Assembly: GCF_024623785.1 (NCBI RefSeq)
Contig: NZ_JANKBZ010000011.1
Location: forward strand, 124,001-188,000
Source of the DNA: Archangium lipolyticum
GTDB taxonomy: Bacteria; Myxococcota; Myxococcia; Myxococcales; Myxococcaceae
Reading direction: 5' to 3'
Length of the DNA stretch: 64,000 nt
The position numbers were made by a program, and so were the translations under genes. The notes beneath the pieces were generated by a model, which searched no databases, had not been told where the DNA came from, and saw only the letters and a list, made by a program, of their open reading frames with translations. This document shows, piece by piece, positions 25,405 to 35,233 of this stretch. Position 1 is the stretch's first letter. Each line of letters starts with the position of its first letter.

Positions 25405-28400
25405 ATGCCATTTGATTTCACGCGGCGTCCCGTGCTGGCCGCCGTCGTCTCGCTGATCATCATCCTCCTCGGCCTCATCTCGCTCGAGCAGCTGCCGGTC
25501 TCGCTGTTCCCGAGCGTCGCGCCTCCCGAGGTCAACGTCACCGTCGAGTACACGGGCGCCAATGCCGAAACGGTCGCCAAGGCGGCGATCGTTCCACTCG
25601 AGCGGGCGATCAACGGCGTCCCCGGCATGAAGTACATGAGCAGCGACACCGGGAACGACGGTGTCGGCGTCGTGCAGATCCTGTTCGAGACGGGCACGGA
25701 CCCCGACGTCGCCGCGATCAACGTTCAGAACCGCGTCAACGCCGTGATGGGCGAGCTGCCGGAGGAGGTCATCAAGAACGGGGTGAAGATCGCGAAGGAG
25801 GAGAACTCGATGCTCATGTACCTGAGCATCAACAGCGCCAACCCCGACCACGACGAGAAGTTCCTCTACAACTTCGCCGACATCAACGTGCTGGCGGAGC
25901 TCAAACGCATCCCCGGGGTCGGCTTCGCCGACATCCTCGGCGCCAAGGAGTACGCCGTCCGCGTGTGGCTCAAGCCCGCGAGCATGGCGGCGTATCAGGT
26001 CTCCGCCGACGAGGTCCTCGAGGCGCTGGACGCGTACAACCTCGAAGCGGCGCCTGGAAGGATCGGCGAGAACAGCGACAAGGGCCGTTCCCCCCTGCAG
26101 TACACGGTCAAGTACACCGGGAAGTTCAGCACGCCCGAGGAGTACGGCAACATCCCCATCCGCTCCACGCCCGGAGGCGAGATCCTCAAGATCAAGGATG
26201 TTGCCGACGTGGAGTTCGGCACGACCTACTTCGACGTCGAAGCGAAGTTCAACGGACGTCCCGCCGCGGCGATCATGCTCAAGCAGCTGCCGGGCTCGAA
26301 CGCCAACGAGGTCATCGCGGCGGTGAAGGAGCGGATGGCCGCCTTGAAGGAGGAGGTCTTCCTCCCCGGCATGGACTACCACTACAGCTTCGACGTGAGC
26401 CGCTTCCTCGAGGCGTCGATGAAGAGCGTCGCGCAGACGTTCGTCGAGGCCTTCCTCCTCGTCGTCCTGGTGGTCTTCCTCTTCCTCCAGGACTGGAGGA
26501 CGACCGTCATCCCCCTGTTCGCGGTGCCCGTCGCGCTGGTGGGCACGTTCTTCTTCATCCAGTTCCTGGGATTCTCCCTCAACCTCATCACGCTCTTCGC
26601 CCTGGTGCTCGCCATCGGCATCGTCGTGGACGACGCGATCGTCGTCGTGGAGGCGGTGCACGCGAAGATGGCCAGGTCCGGGCTGGGGCCGAAGGAGGCC
26701 ACCCGGGAGGTGATGCGGGAGCTGACCCCCGCGCTGGTCGCCATCACGCTGGTGATGTCATCGGTGTTCGTGCCGGTGGCGCTCATCGGCGGTCCATCGG
26801 GGATGTTCTACCGGCAGTTCTCCCTCACCATGGCGATCGCCATCGTGCTCTCGGGGCTCGTGGCACTGACGCTGAGCCCGGCGCTGTGTGCCACGCTGCT
26901 GCGACGACACGCTTCGGGTTCCCACTCCGAAAGGCCGGGGTGGCTGGCCCGCCTCTTCGCACGGTTCAACGCGCGCTATGAGCGCCTGGAAGAGAGCTAC
27001 GCGGGGCTCACCGCGCGGACGGCGGGTCACCGCATCTTCACCGTCCTTCTGCTCGGCGCCTTCCTCGCCGGCGGCGCCGTTCTCGTGCGCTTCGTCCCGG
27101 CGGGGTTCATCCCCAACGAGGACCAGGGCTTCTTCTATGTGAGCGTGACGACCCCGCCGGGCGCGACGCTGGAGCGGACCCAGGAGATTGTTGACGGCAT
27201 CGTGCAGGCCGGAGGGGACCTGCCTGAGGTGGAGAGCATCGCCTCACTCGCCGGGACCAACATCCTCTCCGATGGAACGGGCGCCACGTACGGCACCTGC
27301 CTCGTGAACCTCAAGCCGTGGGGCGAGCGCCAGCGGCCGGTGGAGGAGGTCATCACCGCGTTCAAAGCCAGGACGAGGCACCTCCAGGGAGCGGAGCTCG
27401 AGTTCTTCCCGCCCCCGCCGGTGCCGGGCTACGGCAACGCGAGTGGGTTCGAGCTGCGGCTCCTCGACAAGACGGGGAGCGGCGATGTGGCGAAGATGGA
27501 GCAGGTGCTCGAGACGTTCCTGAGCGACCTCAGGGCGCGGCCGGAGATCGCCTCCGCCTTCACCATCTTCAACGCGCGCTTCCCGCAGTACCTGGTGTCA
27601 GTGGACATGGACAAGGCGGCGCAGAAGGGCGTCACGGCGAGGACCGCTCTGGACTCGCTCCAGACGATGCTCGGGAGCGAGTACGCGACCAACTTCATCC
27701 GCTTCGGGCAGATGTACAAGGTGATGGTCCAGGCAGCCCCCGAGGATCGCGCCGTCCCGGAGGACCTGCTTCGGCTGCAGGTCCGGAGCGAGCACGGGGA
27801 GATGGTGCCGCTCTCCGCATTCGTCACGCTGAGCAAGACCTACGGCCCGGATCAGATCACCCGCTACAACATGTATCCCTCGGCGGAGATCAACGGCGAC
27901 GGAACGCCCGGGACGAGCAGCGGAACGGTGCTCGCGGCCGTTCAGGAGACCGCACGCGAGAGCCTCCCCCGCGGGTTCGCCATCGACTGGGCAGGCATCT
28001 CCCGGGATGCGGTCAACGCAGGCAACGAGGGCGCCTACGTGTTCCTGCTCTGCCTGGTGTTCGTCTACCTGGTGCTGGCCGCGCAGTACGAGAGCTTCGC
28101 GCTGCCGCTCCCGGTCATTCTGTCACTCCCGCCCGGCGTCTTCGGCGCCTTCCTGGGGCTCAAGCTGGCGGGCCTCGACAACAACATCAACGCCCACCTG
28201 GCGCTCATCCTCCTCATCGGTTTGCTGGGCAAGAACGCGATCCTCATCGTCGAGTTCGCCGAGCAGCGCCGGCGGGAGGGGGCGAGCATCTTCGAGGCCG
28301 CGGTGGAGGCGGCGAGGCTGCGGCTCCGGCCGATCTTGATGACGTCCCTGGCCTTCTTCGTGGGGCTGCTGCCGCTGGCGCTTGCCTCGGGCGCGGGCGC

Positions 28401-28617
28401 GGTGGGCAACCGGACCGTGGGCACCGCGGCCGCGTCGGGAATGCTGTTCGGCACGGTGTTCGGACTCCTTCTGGTCCCGGGCCTCTACTGCTCGGTCGCC
28501 ACGCTCGCCGCCGGCCGGAAGAGCTCGGCGGGAGGGTCCACTCCGCACGCGCTGGAAAGCGCGGGTCTGACGAACGAGGAGCAGGCAGCGGCAGTAGCGA
28601 AGCAGGTGAGCGCATGA
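25405..28617 (+). CDS. RND efflux pump, HAE1 (hydrophobe/amphiphile) family
   Basis: A 1070-aa inner-membrane pump of normal HAE1 length with twelve predicted helices and two large periplasmic loops. It begins FTRRPVLAAVVSLIIILLG, and helix 4 has GIVVDDAIVVVEAV, whose paired Asp residues carry protons. The repeated helix of the second half is LIGLLGKNAILIVEFA. Such pumps export drugs, dyes or detergents. It starts 13 bp after the adaptor gene and overlaps the channel gene by 4 bp (ATGA), so the three form an operon. Substrate range cannot be read from sequence. Confidence 0.95.
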   Translation: MPFDFTRRPVLAAVVSLIIILLGLISLEQLPVSLFPSVAPPEVNVTVEYTGANAETVAKAAIVPLERAINGVPGMKYMSSDTGNDGVGVVQILFETGTDPDVAAINVQNRVNAVMGELPEEVIKNGVKIAKEENSMLMYLSINSANPDHDEKFLYNFADINVLAELKRIPGVGFADILGAKEYAVRVWLKPASMAAYQVSADEVLEALDAYNLEAAPGRIGENSDKGRSPLQYTVKYTGKFSTPEEYGNIPIRSTPGGEILKIKDVADVEFGTTYFDVEAKFNGRPAAAIMLKQLPGSNANEVIAAVKERMAALKEEVFLPGMDYHYSFDVSRFLEASMKSVAQTFVEAFLLVVLVVFLFLQDWRTTVIPLFAVPVALVGTFFFIQFLGFSLNLITLFALVLAIGIVVDDAIVVVEAVHAKMARSGLGPKEATREVMRELTPALVAITLVMSSVFVPVALIGGPSGMFYRQFSLTMAIAIVLSGLVALTLSPALCATLLRRHASGSHSERPGWLARLFARFNARYERLEESYAGLTARTAGHRIFTVLLLGAFLAGGAVLVRFVPAGFIPNEDQGFFYVSVTTPPGATLERTQEIVDGIVQAGGDLPEVESIASLAGTNILSDGTGATYGTCLVNLKPWGERQRPVEEVITAFKARTRHLQGAELEFFPPPPVPGYGNASGFELRLLDKTGSGDVAKMEQVLETFLSDLRARPEIASAFTIFNARFPQYLVSVDMDKAAQKGVTARTALDSLQTMLGSEYATNFIRFGQMYKVMVQAAPEDRAVPEDLLRLQVRSEHGEMVPLSAFVTLSKTYGPDQITRYNMYPSAEINGDGTPGTSSGTVLAAVQETARESLPRGFAIDWAGISRDAVNAGNEGAYVFLLCLVFVYLVLAAQYESFALPLPVILSLPPGVFGAFLGLKLAGLDNNINAHLALILLIGLLGKNAILIVEFAEQRRREGASIFEAAVEAARLRLRPILMTSLAFFVGLLPLALASGAGAVGNRTVGTAAASGMLFGTVFGLLLVPGLYCSVATLAAGRKSSAGGSTPHALESAGLTNEEQAAAVAKQVSA

Positions 28618-30038
28618 AGACACTCCCCCTCATTACTTTGTTCGGCGTCCTGGCTCTTGGCTGCGCTGCGCATGTGGACGCGGTGGTGAAGGAGCGCCCC
28701 CTGCCACAGGCGTTTCCCTCCGCGGACGCGGTGAGCGAAGGCCCAAGCAGCGCTGCGTTGAGCTGGCGCGAGTGGTTCGCCAATGAGCGGCTCAACGGGC
28801 TGATTGAGGAGGCGCTGCAAGGCAACCAGGACCTGCTCATCGCCGTGCAGCGGATCGAGATGGCGCGCGCCAGCGTCACCTCGACCACCGGAGCGCTGTT
28901 GCCTACGGTGGACGTGACCGCCGGAGTCGGCCTGCGCAGGTTCGGCCTCTACACCATGGACGGTGCCGGAAACGCGACGACGGACATCGCGCCGGGACAG
29001 CCTGTGCCGCTGCATCTGCCCGACTTCGGGGTGGGTCTGCAGTCCGTCTGGGAGGTGGACCTCTGGGGACGGCTTCGGAGTCAGCGCCAGTCCGCGATCG
29101 CGCAGTACCTTGCCACGGTCGAGGCGAGGACGCTGGTGCGGACGTCACTCGTCGCCGAGGTTGCGTCGGGCTACTACGACCTCGTGATGTCGGACCACAC
29201 CCTCGAGGTGCTTCGACGGGCGGTGGAAAGACAGGAGCAGGCGCTGGCGATCGTGAAGCTGCAGAAGGAGGCGGGACGCTCGACCGAGCTCGCCGTCCAG
29301 CAGTTCGAAGCCCAGCTCGCCGAGACGAAGGCACTGGCGCGAGCGGCGAGGCAGAAGGTTCTCGAGTCCGAGAACCGGCTCAACCTGCTGCTCGGTCGTT
29401 ACCCCACGCAGCTCGAGCGCGACCGGGACGTGCTCTTCGCGGAGCCGCCTCGAACGCTCTCCGCCGGAGTGCCTTCGGAGTTGCTCAGGAACAGGCCCGA
29501 CGTCCGACAGGCGGAGCTGCTGGTCGAAGCGTCGAAGTTCGACCTGAAGGCCGCTCGCGCCGCCTTCTTCCCGAGTCTCAATCTCAGCGCGACCGTCGGC
29601 CTCCAGGCCTTCAACCCCGCCTATCTGGTGAGCATACCGGAGTCGGTGGCCTACTCCGTCCTGGGGGGGCTGATTGCGCCACTGGTGAACCGCGCCGCGA
29701 TCGAGGCGCAGTTCGAAGGCGCGAAGGCGAATCAGCTCCAGGCCATGTACGAGTACCAACGCACCGTGCTCTCGGCCTACGTCGAGGTGGTCAACGCGCT
29801 TGCCGATGTCCAGAACACGGAGGAGATCCTCTCGCACAGAAGGAGCCAGAAGGCCGCCGTCGAAGGGGCGATCGCATCGGCGGACATCCTCTATCGCGCT
29901 GGAAAGGCGAGCTACCTGGAGGTCCTGCTCGCGCAGCAGAGCGCACTTCAAGCGGAGCTCGACCTCCTCGAAGCGGCCAGGCAGCGGCGGACCGCGCTGG
30001 TATCCGTCTACCGGGCACTCGGAGGCGGGGTGCAGTGA
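28614..30038 (+). CDS. Outer-membrane efflux channel, TolC/NodT family lipoprotein
   Basis: A 474-aa protein from ATG 28614 with lipobox ALGC. It has two repeats of the outer-membrane efflux domain; visible motifs are WEVDLWGRLRSQ, the coiled-coil helices and NRPDVRQAELLVEASKFDLK, which is characteristic of NodT-type channels. It completes the tripartite RND system encoded just upstream and is translationally coupled to the pump gene. Confidence 0.94.
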   Translation: MKTLPLITLFGVLALGCAAHVDAVVKERPLPQAFPSADAVSEGPSSAALSWREWFANERLNGLIEEALQGNQDLLIAVQRIEMARASVTSTTGALLPTVDVTAGVGLRRFGLYTMDGAGNATTDIAPGQPVPLHLPDFGVGLQSVWEVDLWGRLRSQRQSAIAQYLATVEARTLVRTSLVAEVASGYYDLVMSDHTLEVLRRAVERQEQALAIVKLQKEAGRSTELAVQQFEAQLAETKALARAARQKVLESENRLNLLLGRYPTQLERDRDVLFAEPPRTLSAGVPSELLRNRPDVRQAELLVEASKFDLKAARAAFFPSLNLSATVGLQAFNPAYLVSIPESVAYSVLGGLIAPLVNRAAIEAQFEGAKANQLQAMYEYQRTVLSAYVEVVNALADVQNTEEILSHRRSQKAAVEGAIASADILYRAGKASYLEVLLAQQSALQAELDLLEAARQRRTALVSVYRALGGGVQ

Positions 30039-30198
30039 GTTGCGTATTCCGGCGAGGTGGAACACCCGTTCTGGCCATGTGGGTTGGTTGAGCTAGCGCC
30101 ACGCGAATAGGCTCCAGCACGGGCCGAAGCGCTCCCGGGAGGCGGGCCGCGCCACGGGTTGTTGCAGAGCCGACACCCGGTCTCCACGTCAACGCAAT

Positions 30199-32901
30199 GT
30201 GACGAGTCTACGAACCCGATGCATGGCTCCTGGAAACTCCGCTCCCGCAGTCCCTCACGCGGAGCTCGGCAAGTATCTGCTGCTCGCCACGTTGGGACGT
30301 GGCGGCATGGCCGAGGTGTACCTCGCCCTCGCTCGGGGTCCGGTCGGCTTCAAGAAGCTCGTCGTCATCAAGAAGTTGCGCCCGGACATGACCGACCAGG
30401 CCCCCATGGTCACCATGTTGCTGGACGAGGCGCGCCTGGCCGCCCGGCTCCACCACCCCAATGTCGTGCAGACCCTCGAGGTGGGCGAGAACGCCGCGGG
30501 CCCCTTCATCGCCATGGAGTACCTGGACGGCCAGCCACTCGACAAGCTCATCCGCGCCACCCTGCGCAGACCCGACCGGCCCGGCCCCTCCTTCTGGGGC
30601 CGCCTCGTCGCCGACGCCCTCGCCGGACTCCATTACGCCCACGAGCTGCGCGACTTCGACGGCTCGCCGCTCCACATCATCCACCGCGACGTCAGCCCTC
30701 ATAACCTCTTCGTCACCTACGAGGGCGAGGTGAAGCTCGTCGACTTCGGCATCGCCAAGGCCGCGCTCTCCTCCGGCGAGGTGACGGAGGCCGGCCTCGT
30801 CAAGGGCAAGCTGGCCTACATGGCTCCGGAACAGGCCCTGGGGCAGCCCATGGACCGGCGCGCCGACGTCTTCGCCATGGGCGTGGTGCTCTGGGAGCTG
30901 CTCGTCGGCCAGCGGCTGTGGCACGCAGACACCCCCGCGGCCACGCTTCAGAAGCTGATGCAGGAGCCCATTCCCCCGCTCTCGGTGCTCGTGCCGGGCC
31001 TGGACGCGCGACTGGAAGCCGTCTGCATGCGCGCGCTGGAAAAGGACCCGGCCCGGCGCTACCCCACCGCGGGGCAGTTCCGCGAGGAGCTGGAGGCCGC
31101 GCTCGAGGGCCTCAGCCCCCGCGCGCCGCGCCGCGACGAGGTCGCCCGCACCCTCCAGGCCCTCTTCGCCGAGGAGCGCGCCAAGGTCGAGGAGCGCATC
31201 CAACAGATGATGCGCTCGGCCCAGGACGAGGATCTGGACCTGGACGTGACGGTCGAGGGCGAGCCCCTCGCCCCCGCCCTGCCCAGCCTCGTCACCCCGG
31301 CCAGCCGCAAGCAGCACACCAATCCCTTCTCGCGCTCTGGGCCCTCGGGTGGCGGTACGCAGGTCTCCGGTGCGAGCCCGCGAGCCATCCCGGACACCGC
31401 GGCGCCCGCTCAGGCCCCTACCGGCCCGTCCACCCCGGAGCCCGGTTCGCTCCCCGGGGCTCGGGCACCTGGGGCCGCGAATTCGCGGGGAGTCGTCCTG
31501 GCCGGGGTCGCCGTCGCGCTGGTGCTGCTGGCCGGCGGCGCCGCGCTGGTGGGGCGGCGTGACCCCGGGCCCCGTCCTTCGGCGGCGGTGGCCGTGGCGG
31601 AGCCCCCTGCCCCACCCGCCGCGCCGCTGGACCCTGAGGCCACGGGCGAGCTGGTGCTCCGCATCTGCGGCTCCAACACCGTCGGCGCGGAGCTGATGCC
31701 AACGCTGGTGGAAGCATTCCTCAAGCAGAAGGGGGCCAGCGAGATATCGCGCGTGGCGGGCCCCCAGGCCGATCAGCTCTACATCTCGGCCCAGGTGGCC
31801 GGCCAGCCCCGGCCGCAGCTCATCCGTATCGACGCACAGGGCAGCGCCACCGCCTTCACGGGCCTGGCGGCGCGCACGTGCGATCTGGGCATGGCCTCGC
31901 GCCCGGTGAAGGACGACGAGGCCGAGAAGCTGAAGGCCGCGGGCCTCGGGGATGTGCGGCTGCCCGGCGGCGAGCACGTGCTGGCGCTCGACGGCATCGC
32001 CGTCATCGTCCACCCGTCCAACCCGGTGCGCGAGCTGACGGTGGAGCAGCTCCAGGGCATCTTCTCCGGCCGGCTCGAGGACTGGTCCCAGGTGGGCGGC
32101 GTGACGGGTCCCATCCGCCTCTACGCGCGCGACGACCGATCGGGCACCTTCGACACCTTCCAGAACCTGGTGCTTCACAAGGACAAGCTGGCCGGCGGCG
32201 CGAAGCGGTACGAGGACAGCAACAAGCTGTCGGATGACGTGGCGGGCGATCCCTCGGGCATTGGCTTCATCGGCGTGGCCTACGTGCGCAACGCGAAGGC
32301 GCTGGCGGTGACTCGCGGGGAAGCCCTCCCGACGTTCCCCTCGGCCTTCACCGTCAACACCGAGAGCTACGCCCTGGCGCGCCGCCTGTACCTGTACACA
32401 CCAGTGGGCACCCGGGTGCCCATGATGTCCAACCTGGTGGGCTTCGCGCTGTCCCCGGCCGGCCAGGAGGTGGTGCGTGCGCAGGGCTTCGTGGACCTTT
32501 CCGTCGAGGCCCAGGTGGTGGAGGCCTGCACCCGGTGCTCACCGAAGTACCGGCAGTTCGTGAAGGGCGCCCGGCGGCTCAGCCTGGACTTCCGGTTCCG
32601 CGCCGACGGCGACACCCTGGACTCGCGAGGCCAGCGTGACCTGGAGAGGCTGGTGCTCTTCCTGCGGGGCCACACTGGCAAACGGCTGCTGCTGCTGGGC
32701 TTCTCCGACGCGAGGGAGAACCCGGCCGCCAGCCACAAGCTCTCCCTGGAGTGGGCGAAGCGGGTGGGCTCGGAGCTGTCGGCGCGCGGCGTCCACGCCG
32801 TGGAGGTGAGGGGCTTCGGCGCGGAGATGCCGGTGGCGCCCAACACGGACCCGGCTGGCCGCGAGCGCAACCGGCGCGTCGAGGTGTGGCTCGAGGGCTG
32901 A
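30199..32901 (+). CDS. Ser/Thr protein kinase fused to PstS-like and OmpA-like domains
   Basis: A 900-aa protein (GTG 30199; ATG 30223 is an equally possible start, neither with a clear ribosome site). Cytoplasmic kinase domain residues about 25-290: GRGGMAEVYLA, VVIKK, HRDVSPHN, DFGIAKA, GKLAYMAPE. A Pro-rich linker leads to one membrane helix (about 431-452). Outside lies a PstS-type phosphate-binding-like domain (from about 484: ICGSNTVGAELMPTLVEAFL, later RLYARDDRSGTFDTF and PSGIGFIG), then an OmpA-type peptidoglycan-binding domain (from about 790: FRFRADGDTLDSRGQRDL, GFGAEMP, RERNRRVEVWL). It looks like a cell-wall-anchored receptor kinase sensing phosphate or another anion; the ligand is inferred. 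Domain order is unusual. Confidence 0.9.
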   Translation: MTSLRTRCMAPGNSAPAVPHAELGKYLLLATLGRGGMAEVYLALARGPVGFKKLVVIKKLRPDMTDQAPMVTMLLDEARLAARLHHPNVVQTLEVGENAAGPFIAMEYLDGQPLDKLIRATLRRPDRPGPSFWGRLVADALAGLHYAHELRDFDGSPLHIIHRDVSPHNLFVTYEGEVKLVDFGIAKAALSSGEVTEAGLVKGKLAYMAPEQALGQPMDRRADVFAMGVVLWELLVGQRLWHADTPAATLQKLMQEPIPPLSVLVPGLDARLEAVCMRALEKDPARRYPTAGQFREELEAALEGLSPRAPRRDEVARTLQALFAEERAKVEERIQQMMRSAQDEDLDLDVTVEGEPLAPALPSLVTPASRKQHTNPFSRSGPSGGGTQVSGASPRAIPDTAAPAQAPTGPSTPEPGSLPGARAPGAANSRGVVLAGVAVALVLLAGGAALVGRRDPGPRPSAAVAVAEPPAPPAAPLDPEATGELVLRICGSNTVGAELMPTLVEAFLKQKGASEISRVAGPQADQLYISAQVAGQPRPQLIRIDAQGSATAFTGLAARTCDLGMASRPVKDDEAEKLKAAGLGDVRLPGGEHVLALDGIAVIVHPSNPVRELTVEQLQGIFSGRLEDWSQVGGVTGPIRLYARDDRSGTFDTFQNLVLHKDKLAGGAKRYEDSNKLSDDVAGDPSGIGFIGVAYVRNAKALAVTRGEALPTFPSAFTVNTESYALARRLYLYTPVGTRVPMMSNLVGFALSPAGQEVVRAQGFVDLSVEAQVVEACTRCSPKYRQFVKGARRLSLDFRFRADGDTLDSRGQRDLERLVLFLRGHTGKRLLLLGFSDARENPAASHKLSLEWAKRVGSELSARGVHAVEVRGFGAEMPVAPNTDPAGRERNRRVEVWLEG

Positions 32902-32928
32902 GGCTCGCGTCGAGCCCACCTGACCGGT

Positions 32929-35232
32929 TCACTGCTGCTCGCCGGCCTCGTCCGTGGACCGCTGTGCTTCCGGCAGTGCTGGCTGGTAGCGCAGCAGGCG
33001 CAGTGAGTTGAGCACCACGATCTGCGTGCTCAGGTTGTGCATGATGGCGGCCATCACCGGGTTGAGCAGGCCCAGCGCGCCAATGGCCACGCCTCCCGAG
33101 TTGACCACCACCGACACGGCATAGTTCTGCTGGATGACGCTCAACGTGCGGCGCCCGAGCGTCAGCACGTCCACCACGCCGCGCAAGTCATTGGAGGCCA
33201 GGGCGATGTCCGCGGCCTCCACGGCCACGTCACTGCCCGCGGTATCCAGCGCGATGCCCACGTTGGCCAGCGCGAGCGCGGGAGCATCGTTGATGCCGTC
33301 GCCCACCATCGCCACCCGGGCCCCCTCGTCGCGCAGCTGGCGGATGAGGGCGTACTTGTCGTCCGGCAGCAGGTTGGCCTTCACCTCGTCGATGCCCAGG
33401 TGCCGGGCCACCACGGCGGCGCTCGTGGCGGCGTCGCCCGTCAGCATCAGGATGCGGCGGATGCCCGAGGCGCGCAGGGCCTCGATGGCCTCGGCCGCCT
33501 CGGGCCGCACCGTGTCGGCCACTCCCACCACGCCGACCGCCTTGTCGTTCACCGCGACGCAGATGGCCGTGTCGCCGCTGCGCTGGAATTCCTCCACCTC
33601 GCGATCCAATGCCTCCGTCACGGGCACGTCGTGCTCGCGCAACAGCCGGCGGCTTCCCACCAGGATCCGGTTGCCCGCCAGGTCCGCCCTCATGCCCCGG
33701 CCCACCACCACCTCGCAGCGGGTGTGCTCCGGCACCTTCATCTCCCGCTCACTCGTGTACTGGAGCACCGCCAGCGCCAGCGGGTGCTGGCTGTGCAGCT
33801 CGCCACTGGCCGCCACCGTGACCACGTCCAGCGGCGGGTACTCCGCGTCCAGCGAGACGACGCGCGTCACCCGCGGCGTGCCGACCGTGAGCGTTCCCGT
33901 CTTGTCGAAGACGATGGTGTCCAGCGAGCCCGCCTCCTCGAGGTAGGCACCGCCCTTGATGAGGATGCCGCGCCGGGCCGCGTTGCCGATGGTGGCGGTG
34001 ACGGCCGTGGGCGTGGCGAGGCCGGCCGCGCACGGGCAGGCCACCACCAGCATGGTGAGCGCCCGGCGGTAGTCCCCGGTGAGCAGCAGCACCAGTCCCG
34101 ACATGGCGAAGGACCACGGCACGAAACGGCTGCTGAAGCGCTCTCCCACCAGCTCGATGGGAGCCTGGTGCTCGCGCGCCTCCTCCACCCGCTGGATGAG
34201 CCTCCCCATCGCCGTCTGGTTCCCCAGGCGCGTCGCCCTCACCTGGAGATGGCCCGCCACCAGCAACGTGCCGGCGTACACCTCGTCTCCCGAGGCCTTC
34301 ATCACCGGGAGGCTCTCGCCAGTGATGGGCGCCTGGTTGACGGTGCCGTTGCCGCTCACCACGGTGCCATCCACGGCCACCTTCTGGCCCTCGTAGAAGG
34401 CCACCGTCTGCCCCACCTGCACCTCGCTCAGCGGACGCTTCACCTCCGTGCCGTCCACCACCACGAAGACCTCGTCCTCGCCCAGCGACAGCAGCTCCTC
34501 GATGGCCTGGCGCGAACGCCGCAGCGTGAGGAAGCGGAGGTACTCGCCCAGGTTGAGCAGCCAGATGACCACCAGCGCCGGCACGTTCTCGCGCAGCACG
34601 AGGCTGGCGATGGTGGCCACCGTCACCAGCGTGTCCGTGTCGATGTGGCTCGGCTGCCCCAGGCTGCGCACACCTCCCTTGAAGAACGGGTAGCCGGTGA
34701 TGAGCGTCACCAGGCCCGCCACCGTCTTCAGGGGCCCCGAGATGGGCGCGCTCCGCCGGCCCACCAGCAGCTTCTTGACCAGCACCAGCGTCAGCACCGC
34801 TCCGCCGATCATCAAACGGAGGACGTGCCCCCGCTCCACCGCGTCACTCTCCTCCTTGGTGAGCTCGTAGGGGTTGTCATGGTGGTGGTGGTGGCCCGGT
34901 ACGCCTTCGGTGTCGGTGTGCTTGCCCGACAATTCCTGCACGTGGGGCGTGCCCCTCGGCCGCGGCTCTTCCGGAGATGGCTCCGGGCGAGACAGGAGCT
35001 CCTCCACCGCCCGGGCCAGCGCCTCGGTGGGTGGAGTCCCGCCCCGCCAGAGCAACAGGACACCGCCGGTGAGCGGGTTGACCTGCGCCTGCTCCACCCC
35101 GGGCAGGCGCGCCGCGTCCTGCTCGAGCGCCCGCGCGAGCCGGCTCCGCCCCTTCACCCGCGCCACCCGGTAGCGCGTGCGTCCCGGAATGTCGGACAGC
35201 ACCTCCACGCGTCGCGCTCCGGCCACCGCCAT
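32929..35232 (-). CDS. P1B-type heavy-metal-transporting ATPase
   Basis: A 767-aa protein from ATG 35232-35230. An N-terminal ferredoxin-like metal domain lacks CxxC but has SDIPGRTRYRVARVKG; a His-rich linker (GHHHHHDNPYELT) follows. Motifs: TGES in the actuator domain, membrane CPC (VACPCAAGL), DKTGTLTVGT (phosphorylated Asp), SQHPLALAV (HP) and MVGDGINDAPAL. CPC pumps export Cu, Zn, Cd or related ions. The His linker and the His-rich neighbour suggest Zn, Ni or Co, which sequence alone cannot settle. The gene starts right after the DUF5132 gene. Confidence 0.93.
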   Translation of the reverse strand: MAVAGARRVEVLSDIPGRTRYRVARVKGRSRLARALEQDAARLPGVEQAQVNPLTGGVLLLWRGGTPPTEALARAVEELLSRPEPSPEEPRPRGTPHVQELSGKHTDTEGVPGHHHHHDNPYELTKEESDAVERGHVLRLMIGGAVLTLVLVKKLLVGRRSAPISGPLKTVAGLVTLITGYPFFKGGVRSLGQPSHIDTDTLVTVATIASLVLRENVPALVVIWLLNLGEYLRFLTLRRSRQAIEELLSLGEDEVFVVVDGTEVKRPLSEVQVGQTVAFYEGQKVAVDGTVVSGNGTVNQAPITGESLPVMKASGDEVYAGTLLVAGHLQVRATRLGNQTAMGRLIQRVEEAREHQAPIELVGERFSSRFVPWSFAMSGLVLLLTGDYRRALTMLVVACPCAAGLATPTAVTATIGNAARRGILIKGGAYLEEAGSLDTIVFDKTGTLTVGTPRVTRVVSLDAEYPPLDVVTVAASGELHSQHPLALAVLQYTSEREMKVPEHTRCEVVVGRGMRADLAGNRILVGSRRLLREHDVPVTEALDREVEEFQRSGDTAICVAVNDKAVGVVGVADTVRPEAAEAIEALRASGIRRILMLTGDAATSAAVVARHLGIDEVKANLLPDDKYALIRQLRDEGARVAMVGDGINDAPALALANVGIALDTAGSDVAVEAADIALASNDLRGVVDVLTLGRRTLSVIQQNYAVSVVVNSGGVAIGALGLLNPVMAAIMHNLSTQIVVLNSLRLLRYQPALPEAQRSTDEAGEQQ

Positions 35233-35233
35233 C

